From Camarhynchus parvulus (Eukaryota; Chordata; Aves; Passeriformes; Thraupidae): a stretch of 64,000 nucleotides of DNA. The stretch lies in the NCBI RefSeq assembly GCF_901933205.1, contig NC_044574.1, positions 16,477,733 to 16,541,732 on the forward strand. Reading direction: 5' to 3'. The notes beneath the pieces were generated by a model. It was not told where the DNA came from, did not search any database, and saw nothing but the letters and a program-made list of their open reading frames with translations. Below are positions 13,530 to 25,440 of this stretch, piece by piece; the stretch's first letter is position 1, and each line of letters starts with the position of its first letter. Position numbers and translations under genes: made by a program.

Positions 13530-14200
13530 CGCAGACTGGGAAGTGACTGGCTGAGACATCTGCAGAAAAGGGCTGGGGTGTTACAGGTGACGTCGGGCTG
13601 AAGGAGCAGACAACATCCTCTCACTGGGAATAAATTTTGCAGTACACCAGGCTGAATTTTGAGGAGATGGACCTCAGCCCAAAAAACTTGCTATCCTCTT
13701 TACTTGTCACTGGAAAGGCCACTGAGGAAAAGTTCATTCAATCTGGGGCTCTGGCATTCAAGACATACATAAAGAAATAGGAGAGGATCCATCTGGGCTA
13801 GCAGGATGCTCTGGTGCCTGCAGAACATCTCCAAAGAGAGGCTGAAGGACCTGGGCTGGTTACTGTGGTGGAAAGAAGAATGAGGGCCCATCTAACATCT
13901 GCTTACAACTGTTTCAAGGGTAGCTGGGAAGATGATGGGGCCAGGTTCTTCTTGGTAGGACAGATTATGTAGTAAGGGCAGTGGCCACATGTCTCAGACA
14001 TTATGAAGTTTTCACTAGAAGGACTGGAACATGTTCACCACATCAGTTATGGGACCTCTGTCTCTGGATGTATTTGAGGTTTGGCTAAACCAAGCCTTGG
14101 CCTACCCTATCAAGTGCTGGCTGTGGTCCTACTTGAAGCAGGATGTTGTATTAGATGATAATCAGAGCCCCTGCCCATCAAGACAGTTCTGTGTTTTTCA
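13530..14200 (+). mobile_element. CR1 LINE fragment, older and longer, sense
   Basis: This is a diverged CR1 piece of about 0.67 kb reaching upstream of the usual 3' terminal part. It starts near gactgggaagtgactggctg, a block of the CR1 ORF2 3' region. It continues through tgcagaaaagggctggggtgttacag and the ggccactgagg...ttcattcaatctggggctct block. Then come gaggctgaaggacctgggct, tctctggatgtatttgagg and tcctacttgaagcaggatg, followed by ttagatgataatcagag. No octamer tail is clear at the 3' end. Frames are broken by many stops, so no protein is encoded. It is more diverged than the other copies, suggesting an older insertion. The 5' limit could be up to 60 bp further left. Confidence 0.8.
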
Positions 14201-17200
14201 GCTTTGAAGGCTGGTACTTCTATTTCAGACTTAAAGAAGGAGTTCTGGGTAAGACTTTATTTCTTAACCAGTCAGGTGAGCAAATGTAAAATACCAATTC
14301 CATAGTTTTTCCTTTAGTGATAAACTTAGCTTGTGCCTGCTGTCATCAGTATCATAGAGCACTCTTCCAACAGTTTTACTTTGATTGCTGTCTTCTCTTG
14401 GACCTCAAGTCAGTCAGACTGTTGTAAATGGATATGACACTCTGCTGGTTTCCTCTGGTGGTTTATTCAGTTGCTTCTGGTTTATACTGATGTAGATGAT
14501 AACTATAGAGATTTGCCCCATGTTGATGAGAACTCAGTGGATATAAAATCAGTAATAATGTGTCAACTGCTACATAGATTTCAGGATTGTGCTTTCTATT
14601 ACATAGGACTGCATGGTTATCCTGAGGCCAGAATTCAAGATTTTTGCTTTTCATACTCTTGTGATAAAGACCAACTGCTATTTTAGAAATGCTGGTGGAA
14701 ATAGTTTCCCTGTAATAAGCAATAGATGCATTTCTTCTGAAATTCAGGCAGTCAACATATATTTACAACTCTTGTTTGAAAGAGAAGATGAGCTCTCACC
14801 CTGTGCTCCTGTTCTACTGAATACCTATTCTAAATAATTAAATTGTTTTGTAGAGACTGTAAGTCATACATATGAGACATAATGTATGTTAAATTAAACA
14901 GGCGATCATTATAAGTGACAGAAATATACACTATAATAACACAAGGATGTATCTCATGGAAAAGAGAAAAGAGTATTTGGATGATCTGTTCTGTAAACTT
15001 TTTAAAAAATATATATTTAATATAATTTTGGAAAACAGCAAACTTTTTTCTTCCTAGTTAGTTGTGTACTTTCACGGCAATAAAAAGAAGCATAATAAGA
15101 ACATATGGAACATGGACTTTCAAAAGGAAACAGTTGGCAAATCTGTGCTTCAGATTGCTGTCAGAATATCAGCCTTTCGGCAAGCTTGGAGTAGAACAGA
15201 TGGGAAAAGTCAAAACTGGTAGTAGTTTTCCACAGTTAACACAGGAGAGCAAGTTAGCAGTCTAATTCATCCTTGGCATAATATAATTGCCTTTTCATCT
15301 TTTATTTTAATGGTATTTATGTCTAGGGTCTTATTCTCTCTATTTCTATGCTAAGGCCAGAGAGTCGCTATAGAATACACACACAAGCTGGGGCTGATGC
15401 ACCACATTGTGATGACGGAGGGAGGACATGAGGTTTACCTGTCACTGGAGCACTGGGCTCAATTTCATCCACCCTGTCTGAAATGAAAAGCCATGTGATG
15501 TATGGGAATGGGATGAATGGCTGTGCCAGGTCCTGTTTCCACAGGATGCCTAGCTGTGACAGGCATCATTATAGCAATTTGGATTTCAGAAGTCTTTTTT
15601 CTCAGAACTTCAATGAGACTTCCTATGGACTAAAAGACTGTGCACACGCTTCAGTTCCTTGAGGCTTGTGCATTGATGGAATGATGATGCATCTCTGTAT
15701 TGAAGTGACTTTACAGGTTTTCAGCGCTCTACAAATACAACATTAATAGATTTAACATTAAAAATGGTGCTGAGATATAGTTAATATCATCCCATATGTA
15801 TGTAGGACTAGGTTCTTGGTTCTTGGAGTAGGGGAAGAATCTATGCTCTTGCACACATTAATTGTTAAAACAAAGGTCCACCTTCGCGGTAATGTCAATG
15901 AAAGCTTGGGATAATAAATATTATATAAAATTAGGTGTTCTTGAATAGATGGAAGCTTTCTGGAATAGAGATAGCTTTGAGGATGTGAGTTTTATCATAA
16001 TCAATGAGCAATCAGGGTAATTCTCTAACTTCATGGAAGACTTCTGCATACTATGTAATTTTTACCATTAAAACATCTAATTTGAACTAGTAAGAGTAAT
16101 AGTATAGTATAGTAATAGGACAGTTCAATGCATCACATCTTCTGCACTGCCTCTGCTTATGTTCTTTTCTGAAATGTCTGTGGAATCAGCAGACATGCTG
16201 TGCTTGCTACAAATATTGTGGTGCAACTTGGGAGAATACAGAGTACATCCTCTTCCTTCTCCAATTTCTCTGGTGCTGTCCAGCATGGTTTTGAAAGTTT
16301 TCCTATCACAGTGATGCTATGTTGCCAATTATGAATGTACTTCCTGGGAAGTAACGGTGGACTGGGCTTTATTTATGTCTATATATTTTAAAGAGTAATT
16401 TCTGGTAGATAGGTTAAATTTAAGAAATGCCACTAGGAGGTAAATATGAGAAGATTTTATGATAAATTTGTGATTTTAAAAACATGAATAATTGTAATGT
16501 CATCTCAAAGAAATAAGACCGTGGCAATAAGTGAATTGAAGAATGAAACTCAGAAGATTATAGATTTGTGAAATAGCTAAGAACATATTACAGCATGCTC
16601 TTAGGGAGGGTTCATAACTTGAGCTTGACCTTGAAAAAAAGTAATTCAAATTGTTTCAACATTTCTAAAAGACATAAGAGGAAATCACAGATCAGTAAAA
16701 GCCAAAATAGGCTTCAATATGTAAATTTCTAATGCTAAATTTATTTAATATTTTACATTATGCTTGGTCCTTTTGGGAAGTTACTGTTCTATTACTATGT
16801 AGACTATTTTAGAAATAATTTATTTAACTGAGAATCTCTTACAAAGTACATGAGGAATGATTTACTAGACAGTCCCAGAAAAATAATTCTCAAAATATTT
16901 TAGTATCCAAAGTGCTGTTGCTGAAATGCGTGTAGGAACAAATGTAATTCTCTGATTTTAGACATCAAAGTCAGGCATGAGGTGTGGAAAAAAAATCTAA
17001 ATTCTCTGCATGACTACCTAAATGATAGGAATTTTTCTTCCTTTTGCAATCTGAAGATAAAAATACCTTTAATTTCTACTGAAAGCAACTATAATAACAA
17101 CTGTGCACATAGTCTAGTTCATGCATTTATACCTTCCTATTACATTTCAAGCTCTTGCATTTTAACTCAGTTTCTTGGACACATTGAAATGAACAGATCT

Positions 17201-18642
17201 CAAAGGAAATGAAATATGAATGGAAAAAGTAGATCCCTGCCAAATCTGGTCAAACTGCAAAATTAGCTCAAGCAATGATCTGGAATGGTCAGCTGAGTTC
17301 AGACATTGGAACTGGGAGCTTTCTGTCTCTGCTGTCAAGCAGTTCAGGGTAGCTTCTTGATTTTTATTTGTTTGAAATAAAAGACCTGATGGGAAAAGGT
17401 GATGAGGGCAAGGAGCTTAATGACACTGAAAGGAGAGTCAGAAATGAGAAAAAGCCTGAAAATCAATTAGCTGCCCATGTGGGGCTGGGGGCTGGAACAG
17501 TCTGGGGGCAAGAGGGAGTGACATCTTTTCTGGTCCCCTCAGAGTGGTGTGCTGAGGAAGGACTCGGGAGGAATAATATATTATCAAGTACTAAAAACTC
17601 TCTATTAATGCCTAATGAAAAGGGAGGTGAATTTATTTTTTTCAGCTTAATCTAATTCTGCAATTTCTAGTTGTTTGCTCAATGTCACTTTGTTTTTCTT
17701 TTAATATATTTTATGTACGTGTCTCATGTGAATTATTTTTCAATATATGGAAAGGTTATTTTAAATTGTTTTAAATTCAAATTACACCAGAGCTGGGTTG
17801 ACTGTCTGGTTTCAGTTGAAGGGGAGTAAAAGATAGTAAACAGATCAAATTTAAATATACATTTTAGTGGAATAGCTTTTGTAGTAAGGTTTATTTCACA
17901 CATCACCATTCCCCTGAACTTTTTAAAATAGCATAAACAGACAAGCCACACAGTAAGGGAATTTTGCCCTTAAAAATAAGCAAAAAAGTCTCTTCTCAGC
18001 AGGCTTGCAAAAATGGTATTTAAAAACCACACTTCTTCCCTGTTATTTTAAAGGCTAAACCACCAGGCATGGATTTGATTCTGATCATTTATGAGCTAAT
18101 TACTGCACTTTGTACTGAAATAGCTCTCTGGGATTAAAATTTCTGGTTGCAGCTGTGGAAAGAGAAATTCAGAATATTAATGAAGAAAAGATTTTTATTA
18201 TATTGAGTATTTTTATTCAGTTTTCTGTGTTCTATCCTTTTCCAGTATAAACTGCAAGAGAAATAGAGAATGACAACAAAAATTGACAATTTCTATTTGA
18301 TTGTTTTTAAACCTATTTCTTAACACTAACAAAGGCCAAAAATATATAAATTATTATTGTTGCACATTAGATGCAACTTCACCAGTTTAATATAATTGAA
18401 ATACCTGGAAGATATAAGTGGGGAACAGCAGAAGGCAAAAGCTCTACAAAGCTGAGACCAGCTTTTCATAAGGGGTATTCTGTCCTTTTAAAGTACAATA
18501 TGTAATACAAATTAAGCAAATTATTTGGAAATATATGAAAGGAGCATAAAATTATTTTCCTTTTGTCCTGCTAAGTATTTCTTGGTCAATTTCTTGGTGC
18601 TGCTTACTTAAAATCTCTGGACCTCTGGATGGTTTTTTTTGC

Positions 18643-18663
18643 GTGTGTGTGTGTGTGTGTGTG
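18643..18663. repeat. (GT)n microsatellite
   Basis: An uninterrupted run of about ten GT dinucleotides follows a T8 stretch and gc. It is a plausible length-polymorphic marker. Confidence 0.95.
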
Positions 18664-19930
18664 CCTGAGCAGGGACTTCAGGCTTCCAGGGCTAGACTTC
18701 AGCCTCAGCAGCCATCCATGTGCAAACTATCCATCTGCCTTCAACTGGAAATAATGGCTAAGGACATTTTGATTTAAACTCATGGAACTGGCTAAGCTAA
18801 CTTGGAGGAAGAAGAAAATCTCTGAAATCTAGTATTTCCTCTTAACCTTATTTTGACAGGGGAAATTCTTCCTCTCAGCACCATGACTTGTCCCTGAGTA
18901 TTTGATTTACAGCTGATTTTTCAATCTGCAGATTATTACATGTACAGTCTGACCTGCCACTTCTCCAAGGTTCTCCTCACATCCATGCAGGAGCAGCCAG
19001 GAGCAGACTCCCCTACCATTCTAGGCCCTACCAGAGGCAAAAAGTTTTCCTGGGGCCTCTTAAGATCAGAACAGGAGCAGGCTCTGGATGACAGACCTTG
19101 TTATGCTGCATTTTGCAGACAGCATCCACCTTCCTAAAACATTTTTTCCTTAAAAGTGGAATGAAATCGCCACTGGGATGCTTTTTTATTTCTGCCACTT
19201 GACTTAAAAGAGAGCTTTCTGAAAACATAGTTTTCAAAGGATAAAAATGAAAAGGAACAGTATTTCAAATTTGTGACTCAGTGTTGCCAGTGTGAGACTT
19301 TGATTGTCAATAAACAGGCTGACAAAATAGTTTTGCATGTGCTGATAGTTAACAGAGCTGTAAAATATTCCAAGAGTAAATAAACCTACCTGAAAGAATT
19401 TTTTTCTCTTCAATTTTGTCTTAAACAGAAAATGAAGAAATACTAAGTGGCATTAACCATAACAGTTTTACTTGGGAATCACAGCTTTTCCTGTAGGAAG
19501 AGGCTTCCATGAGGCACAGTGATTTGTCTGCTGAAGTGCCTGTAATTTCTCTGGATCTCTTTGGGTGTTAAATATTGACAGAAATGAGTTTGGCTGAGCC
19601 AGGGCTGTGTAATGGAATATAACAGAATATCACAACCAGCTCACAAAAAGTGTGGTGGGCAGCTGGACCACATGCTTGCAGAAAGCTTCCCCATTGTGCA
19701 GCGGCTGAGTGCTGCACACCAAAAGTTATAAAATAGAGGCCTTGTCTGTCCACACAGTTATTAGAAAAGTCACAGAAACAGTGTAACCACAGCACTCAGT
19801 TCATGAATTAAGCAAAATTGTTTAAATCTACTTTGGAATGCCATTTTTCTATAGTAAAGCACTTTTTGCGTGCATTTAATTTTACTATGAATACTCCCAT
19901 TGATTCCAATGGGACTCTCAGATGCAAAAG

Positions 19931-19948
19931 CTTGCAAAATTTTGCAAG
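19931..19948. repeat. 18-bp perfect palindrome
   Basis: cttgcaaaattttgcaag equals its own reverse complement. It contains two inverted TTGCAAAA half-sites, loosely like C/EBP half-sites (TTGCGCAA class), but no function can be inferred. Confidence 0.9.
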
Positions 19949-22900
19949 ATTAGCCCTTTCCCAGTAGAATTATTTTTGGATATATATTGGCTCAGTAAGG
20001 ATGGGAGTGAGACTAATTTATCCAAAAATATGTATCAGATAAAGTGATATATAGAACCATATTTCTAAATATATGTTCTGAGACTCTAAATTTCAGCTTA
20101 AATTTGGAATAAGTGTGTGCCACACTGTACCTCAAAGGGTCTACAGGTCTGGTTGTCTGAATGTTATAATGATCCACATCCTGAATGATTTAAGATGTAG
20201 TGAGGTTTGCCTTGGAAACAATTCTCTTTTAGGGAAGATCTGCCTCTCTACATCATATCAGTGTGTGTATATGCATGGGATCTCTCTGTCTCTATATAAA
20301 TATAGATTAATAGACAGAATCATGGATTAATTGATTTTTTTTTGACTCGGTAAGTATCTCTACTAACAGCTGCACTGGCACAACATAGATGTGCTATGGT
20401 GGGAATTTCTTAAGACAAAAGTGCAACCACAGCTTCTCTATTACAAAAACCACTGCTTTAGTTTCACCAAGCAAGCATGAAAAAACAGTAGCAGAATGTG
20501 CAATGCCAAAAGAGAAAATAAATTGGTTCAGGGCAGAATGATTAATATCTGAACCCAGAGCAGGTTATCAAGTAATAATAAATTATTTTTACTTTTAATA
20601 ATTAACTTTAAAATATGAATAAGTAGAAGAGAAAAACTGAACTGATTTCAAGTGTTTTATGGAAATACATTAATGGATATTAGAAAGAAAATGAACAAGC
20701 AGAAGAAAAATATTCCTACACATTGCAATTGGTTTTTAAGAAGAAAAGAAAAGCAAAAGTGGCATGGAAGTAGCTAAAATATATTGTATCATCTTTCTCT
20801 GTGAAGCATTATCATCAGTTGGTGAAAATCTGTTATAGGGATCAGTGACAATTTGTAACTAACTTTTGAGGAACAAAGAATATCAATTTAAATATTCCAT
20901 TGCTGCTGATAGAAATCAGGTAAGGAGATCTGGGGGAATTAGCACCTGTTCTCTTTCCTTGCAGACAGAGAGGCAGAACTTCTCATACCTCTGTGCTGTC
21001 AGTTTGATTGATATAACTGTGGAGAGGGAGTTCATGCTTAGTTTGCTTAGCAGTTGTTGTTTATTAAGAGTTGATAATGGTACTCCATGACAGGTCTAGC
21101 TCTACTGTGGTAGCTGCAATTCTTTCCAAAGACCTGACATTTACAGAGTAAGAAATTACTATAAACAATAAACGACTATTGTATAGCAGAAACCTAAGGA
21201 ATATTTATTGCTTGCTTCTTCCCTGGAATGTCTCGGTGCTTTTGCACTTGTGACTTTCCCAGGTATGACATTTTGCATTTATTTCAAAGAAACTGTTTCA
21301 AGACAGCAGCTGCTTAAAAGCCACTGTGCTGCTAACTAAGGAAATTGCATCTTCAAAATATTATTAAACTGTTGTTTTCAGTCATTGACTTAGCTTGGTT
21401 CTATCTTCAGCTTGCTGTTATTAACAAATTAGAATCACAAAAGACAATGTTTGGCAAAAATTGACAGCCTGAGTGGATTTCTGAATGGCATTTTTTCCCT
21501 GTTGCTAATGTAAACTTAAAAAAATTGTAAGCTGCAACATAAAACAAAAGGAATCAAATATCCTACAATGTATTTTACCGTACAGCATAAACATTAAAAG
21601 AAAGGATGACAAATAGCAAATAGCTATTCACTATTGCATATGTAACAAATCTAGCATGGAGAAATGACTGATCATACTCTCACACATGCTTTCCCTCTCA
21701 CCCATACTTGTTCACATTATAAATTAATGTGGAAGCCTTTCTTTGGTGAAATGGGAGAGCCAGTTGTTTCCAAGCACAGGCACAAGCGAAAGCATGGGTG
21801 TAACTAATTATGCAGTCGTTTGTGTCTCAGATGGAAAACGGATTAACTCTCCATGTGCTGCCTTTTTCCTCTCCAGTAGGGTCAACTAACACTTTAAGAC
21901 TTGAAATACATAATAAAAGACTTTTAAAATAGAAATGTGAAAGAAAAGGCCTGTGAAATGTTATTTTTTAATGTGGATACAGAATGAATGGATTTCTTTG
22001 TTGTAAATTGAAGGAATCAGCTGGATTAGATTAATGCAAAAAGAAGCATTTCAGAATGCTTTGTAAATATCAGAATAGTTATATGAATTTGTATAATCAT
22101 AAACTTGATCTTGGAAATGTTGTTTGTGTAGCTTGTTGTATGTGGTTTCCTTAGCAATGTATAAACATTACAAATGAAAATCTGAGCTCTCTTTTCTTTT
22201 TTCAGTGTGACTTCAGTTTTGGAATGAGTAGAAAGCATCCTTTCAATGTGTGGGGATATTTTTCATATTTAGTAAGGCTTTATTTAATAGGCAGTTTCAT
22301 TTTAATTTAAATAGTAATTTATTTTAAATATCAGTTCAACCATAATTTAATTTGCTTCAATATATCTTAATTTGTTTCTATATTATAACAATATTTATAT
22401 AAAAGAATATGTAATGAAATTATTTTGTACAAGTAATGAAATATGGTGTGGAGATTTTCTGTGAAATTATTGTATTCAAATCAAACAATTTCTATTTATT
22501 TGAGTGGTCATGACTTAAAAAAGCACACATATCCTCTGTGGTATATGCATATATACATTTAAATAAAGAGACTGTAATTTTTTTTTGTATCAAATGTTGT
22601 ATTTGCCAAAATGTAATATTTTGTTAGACAAACTGCTAAGAAAAACAAACAAAAAATTAAACTCCAGTTAACACAGACTATATTGGTTACTCCCATTTAG
22701 CATCTCCATGAATTTGAGAAAGCAAGTGTACACTGGAAGTGAATTTGAATGTGTTTTCTCATGTAAGTGTTGCATTTGCTGGGCTACAGTGTGATTCCTC
22801 AAGCCTCTCCTTTGTGGTACTTTGTCATTTTGCAATATTTTCATGTTCCTTAAAACAGACAGTGTGAGATGTGAATAACACTTAACCTATGGGTTAAGAC

Positions 22901-23602
22901 ACCTGGTTCCAGTCCCTAGTATGGAAAATGTTTAATGGGAGCAGTTTCTAAAGGAAACACTGAGGAAAAGCATTGAAAGGGCTTTGCAGCTTCTGGTTCC
23001 ACAGTGAACAGATATCTCTGTATGGACATTTTGCGTGGCAGCTGTGAGTACAACTTGCTCCTGAAAATCATGTCTCTAGAGCTATGAGAAATTCTCCAGA
23101 AATTCATAGACAGTTCCTGGAGCTCTTCAGTCTTGATCTAAGAGGAGCAAAGTGTTTATGCTGTTTATGCTTATGCACTATGCAAGACAAGTGTCCTCTC
23201 TTTTTTTTTTAATACTAAAGAAAAGAAGAGCGCTAAAGCAGATGCACTGATTTATCACATTGGATCTATCTGTCTTTATTAAATATCAATTTGATTGTTG
23301 AGAATCTGTGCCTCAAACAGTATGACTACCCCACTATTGTGGCAAGCAGCCTTTCCAATGCTCAGCTGTGGTGTGGGAAGGGGTTGCATATTTAGTTCTC
23401 TAAGAACTGAGCAGAATAAATGCCCAATGGGCACACACATTATGTACAGGATGCTCCCACACTTTTGAAAAGTATCTCCTATTAAACTCTTTTTTCTCCT
23501 TGCCCTAAGAAAATCTTTAACTCCTCTTTCCATGAATACTTTAAAAAATTCCTGACACAAAAAATCTCAGCCAACAACAACAGCAATGAAAAAAATAAAA
23601 AA

Positions 23603-23642
23603 AGAGACAGAGACAGAAGGGAAGAGGAAAGAGAGAGAGAGC
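23603..23642. repeat. purine-rich GA/GACA tract
   Basis: A plus-strand purine-rich run of gagacagagacag followed by gagagagagag. It is a low-complexity polypurine tract. Confidence 0.85.
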
Positions 23643-24003
23643 GATGATCGCCTTTCTATATTCCTGAGTCTGTATTGGAAATCCACAGGGCTATTTGCTT
23701 ATAACTTTGATCTCTTGGTTACAGTAAAATCTTTCTGGTATTTTTATTTCTATGATTTTTGTTAAACCAGATTCTGTGACTGAGCTTTTCAGAGAAATCA
23801 TGAACATAAGACTGAAAAAGAGCAGTAAGAACACGGGAGAGGACAAAATATTTCATGGTGAGCATGTTTCTCTGATGTTACTTTCAAAGTATTTCAGGAA
23901 AGGCTTTCCTTTTTAGCTACCAATCTGCTACAGTGAACTGTGAATAAAGTGCTATGATAGATACCAAAGCATATTTAGGGGGTTAGAACAAGACAGAGAT
24001 TGT

Positions 24004-24180
24004 ATGAATAACATCACTCCCATACCCATTCCCTCTGAAGAGCCCGGCCGCTCTCGAATGGCCATTGCTGTGGCCTCGCGGCAGAGCATTTCAGGAATAG
24101 TTGGAAAACATCGCTATCTTGTGGCCAAAGGACGAACAACAACTGGAAAAGGCTTTTTTCCTCACCTGCCTGTTAGGTCA
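24004..24180 (+). other. CpG-bearing unclassified patch with an open frame
   Basis: About 180 bp with clustered CpGs (cccggccgctctcg, cctcgcggc, catcgctat), unlike its AT-rich surroundings. The plus-strand frame is open from an ATG at 24004 to 24318. The first 60 residues or so have mixed composition, after which the frame runs into a low-complexity AAAAAT tract coding for K and I. The 3' edge has a pyrimidine-rich stretch ending in AG (ttttttcctcacctgcctgttag, ending at 24177), which resembles an acceptor site. The minus strand has a donor-like caggtgagg. I do not recognise the peptide. Alternatives are a decayed processed pseudogene, an exon of a non-coding RNA, a regulatory element or part of an unknown repeat. 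Confidence 0.35.
24109..24127 (-). promoter_or_regulatory. weak CTCF-like motif (degenerate)
   Basis: The minus strand reads tggccacaagatagcgat, which agrees at most positions with the CTCF core TGGCCACYAGRKGGCGCT. It mismatches at the Y, one core G and a flanking C. Loss of a core G makes binding doubtful. Confidence 0.2.
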
Positions 24181-24191
24181 GGCTTTGTATC

Positions 24192-24210
24192 AAAAATAAA
24201 AATAAAAATA
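24192..24210. repeat. (AAAAAT)n tract
   Basis: About three units of caaaaataaaaataaaaat type. It is simple low-complexity sequence. Confidence 0.8.
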
Positions 24211-25047
24211 TCTTTCAAGAAAACTAGAATTTTAAAATACTGTGATTTAAAAAATCTGATTGGACCTGCGATGACTGAAGAACTTATCCAGATAAACTGT
24301 GTTTTCCTCTGGGTGTGACTTTTGTGTTGCAATCCTGATTTCAAAATGTCAATCAAGTTTTTGCATTTGGAGTTTAAACACCCATCCAGCTTCATACAGT
24401 TTAAGCATGCTGAATAGACACAAGTAATTCCACTCGAGCACATTATTTGGAATTTCCTGAGAATATTTGGGAATGCTGGTTCATTGCATGTTTTGGCTAA
24501 GACAGGCACTTTGATCTTTTAGAACTTGGCAATTTAGAACTTTTTTAGAAAGTTCAGGTCTTTTGTGTCAGGTTTCTAGTGCCAAGAGACTGGATTATTT
24601 TGTTTGGTCCTAGCTGGCAACTTCTATCTTTGATTCACCCTGTGCTCTCCTGCCAACTGATCTTGTACCTGCCTGAAAATGTAACTTTAGCTGACTGGAA
24701 TAAAACATGGCTGAGGTCTTTGTGATGCATTTCAACTGGCTTTGGTGGAATCTGATGCAGTTTGGTAGAATCCAACAACGTAGGTGTTAATTTTGTTTGT
24801 TAGTTACCAGAGCAATCTCCTATCAAGGAAAAATGTGTAATCAATTTCTATCTGTTCTATCTGGTGTTAGCTATGAGTTTTATTTCATAGAATCCTGGAA
24901 TGGTTTGGGTTGGAAGAAACCTTACAGGTCATCCAGTTTCCAACTTCCCTGCTGTGGGCTGGGACATTTTTCACCAGAACACATTGCCCAGAATTCCATC
25001 CAATGTGGCCTTGAATACTTCCAGGGATGGGAAAACCTGTTTGAGTG

Positions 25048-25053
25048 CCTCAC
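25048..25053. repeat. target site duplication, left copy
   Basis: cctcac immediately before the TG of the LTR, matching 25385-25390 exactly. Confidence 0.85.
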
Positions 25054-25384
25054 TGTAGGTACACAGTTTGTGGTGATTGGGAGTGGGGCTGTGGCCCGGC
25101 CTCATCCCCAATGGGCACAGCTGTGAGCAGCAGGTGAGCAGCATTGACAGCAATGAGCCACGGAGTGCCCAGGGGCACTGACCAACCACCAAAGGGAACA
25201 GAGGGCACACAGGTGCAATGCATCAACATGAGGGGTGTAAAAGGTTGGGCTAAAGAACAGGAAGGGTGGATGTTTGAAACCTTCTGAGGTGGTGTGGTGT
25301 TGGTTCTGTATGGACTGAAGAGGTCTGAAATTGTATGGTGCCACTCTGTGTCTGGCTGTCCCAACTGTGATGTATGCTGCCACA
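25054..25384 (+). mobile_element. solo LTR of an endogenous retrovirus (331 bp)
   Basis: The insert begins tgtaggtac and ends ctgccaca, which gives retroviral TG...CA termini with a short imperfect inverted repeat (TGTRG). It is flanked by the 6-bp direct repeat cctcac. A 6-bp duplication is typical of alpha/betaretrovirus-like (class II, ERVK-type) integration. A TATA-like tgtaaaa lies at 25236-25242 and suggests plus orientation. I see no AATAAA. No internal retroviral sequence is present, so it is probably left by recombination between the two LTRs of a provirus. Minus-strand frames at 25050-25385 and 25102-25383 are chance openings in the LTR. Family assignment needs a repeat library. Confidence 0.85.
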
Positions 25385-25390
25385 CCTCAC
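25385..25390. repeat. target site duplication, right copy
   Basis: cctcac immediately after the terminal CA of the LTR. It is also the resumption point of the interrupted CR1. Confidence 0.85.
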
Positions 25391-25440
25391 CCTCCCTGAC
25401 AGTAAAGAATTCACCTAGTGTAAGGAATTTCTTCCTAAGT

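Larger units (their letters stand above)
14201..24003. other. AT-rich unique DNA, no gene seen
   Basis: I see no gene or RNA gene. It contains a GT microsatellite (18643-18663), an 18-bp palindrome (19931-19948) and a purine-rich tract (23603-23642), listed separately. About 15360-15570 and 17380-17570 are richer in GC than their flanks but match no family I know. Short open frames such as 17368-17655 (plus, 95 codons) show no domain and no supporting splice context that I could defend. Confidence 0.55.
24886..25440 (-). mobile_element. CR1 LINE 3' fragment, antisense, interrupted by a solo LTR
   Basis: The left part (24886-25053) reads in antisense from the octamer tail (tcatagaatcctggaatgg) through ggtttgggttggaagaaacc, cttgaatacttccagggatg and ttgagtgcctcac. 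The right part (25385-25440) resumes with cctcaccctccctgacagtaaagaatt and ends near gaatttcttcctaag. Removing the 331-bp insert at 25054-25384 and one copy of cctcac restores the normal CR1 order. The element is therefore a single copy split by a later insertion. A short internal duplication (gtaaagaattca / gtaaggaatttc) lies in the right part. Confidence 0.88.

Noticed and set aside
25050..25385. Overlapping 93-111-codon minus-strand frames
   Set aside because: They lie inside the solo LTR and are chance openings in GC-richer sequence.
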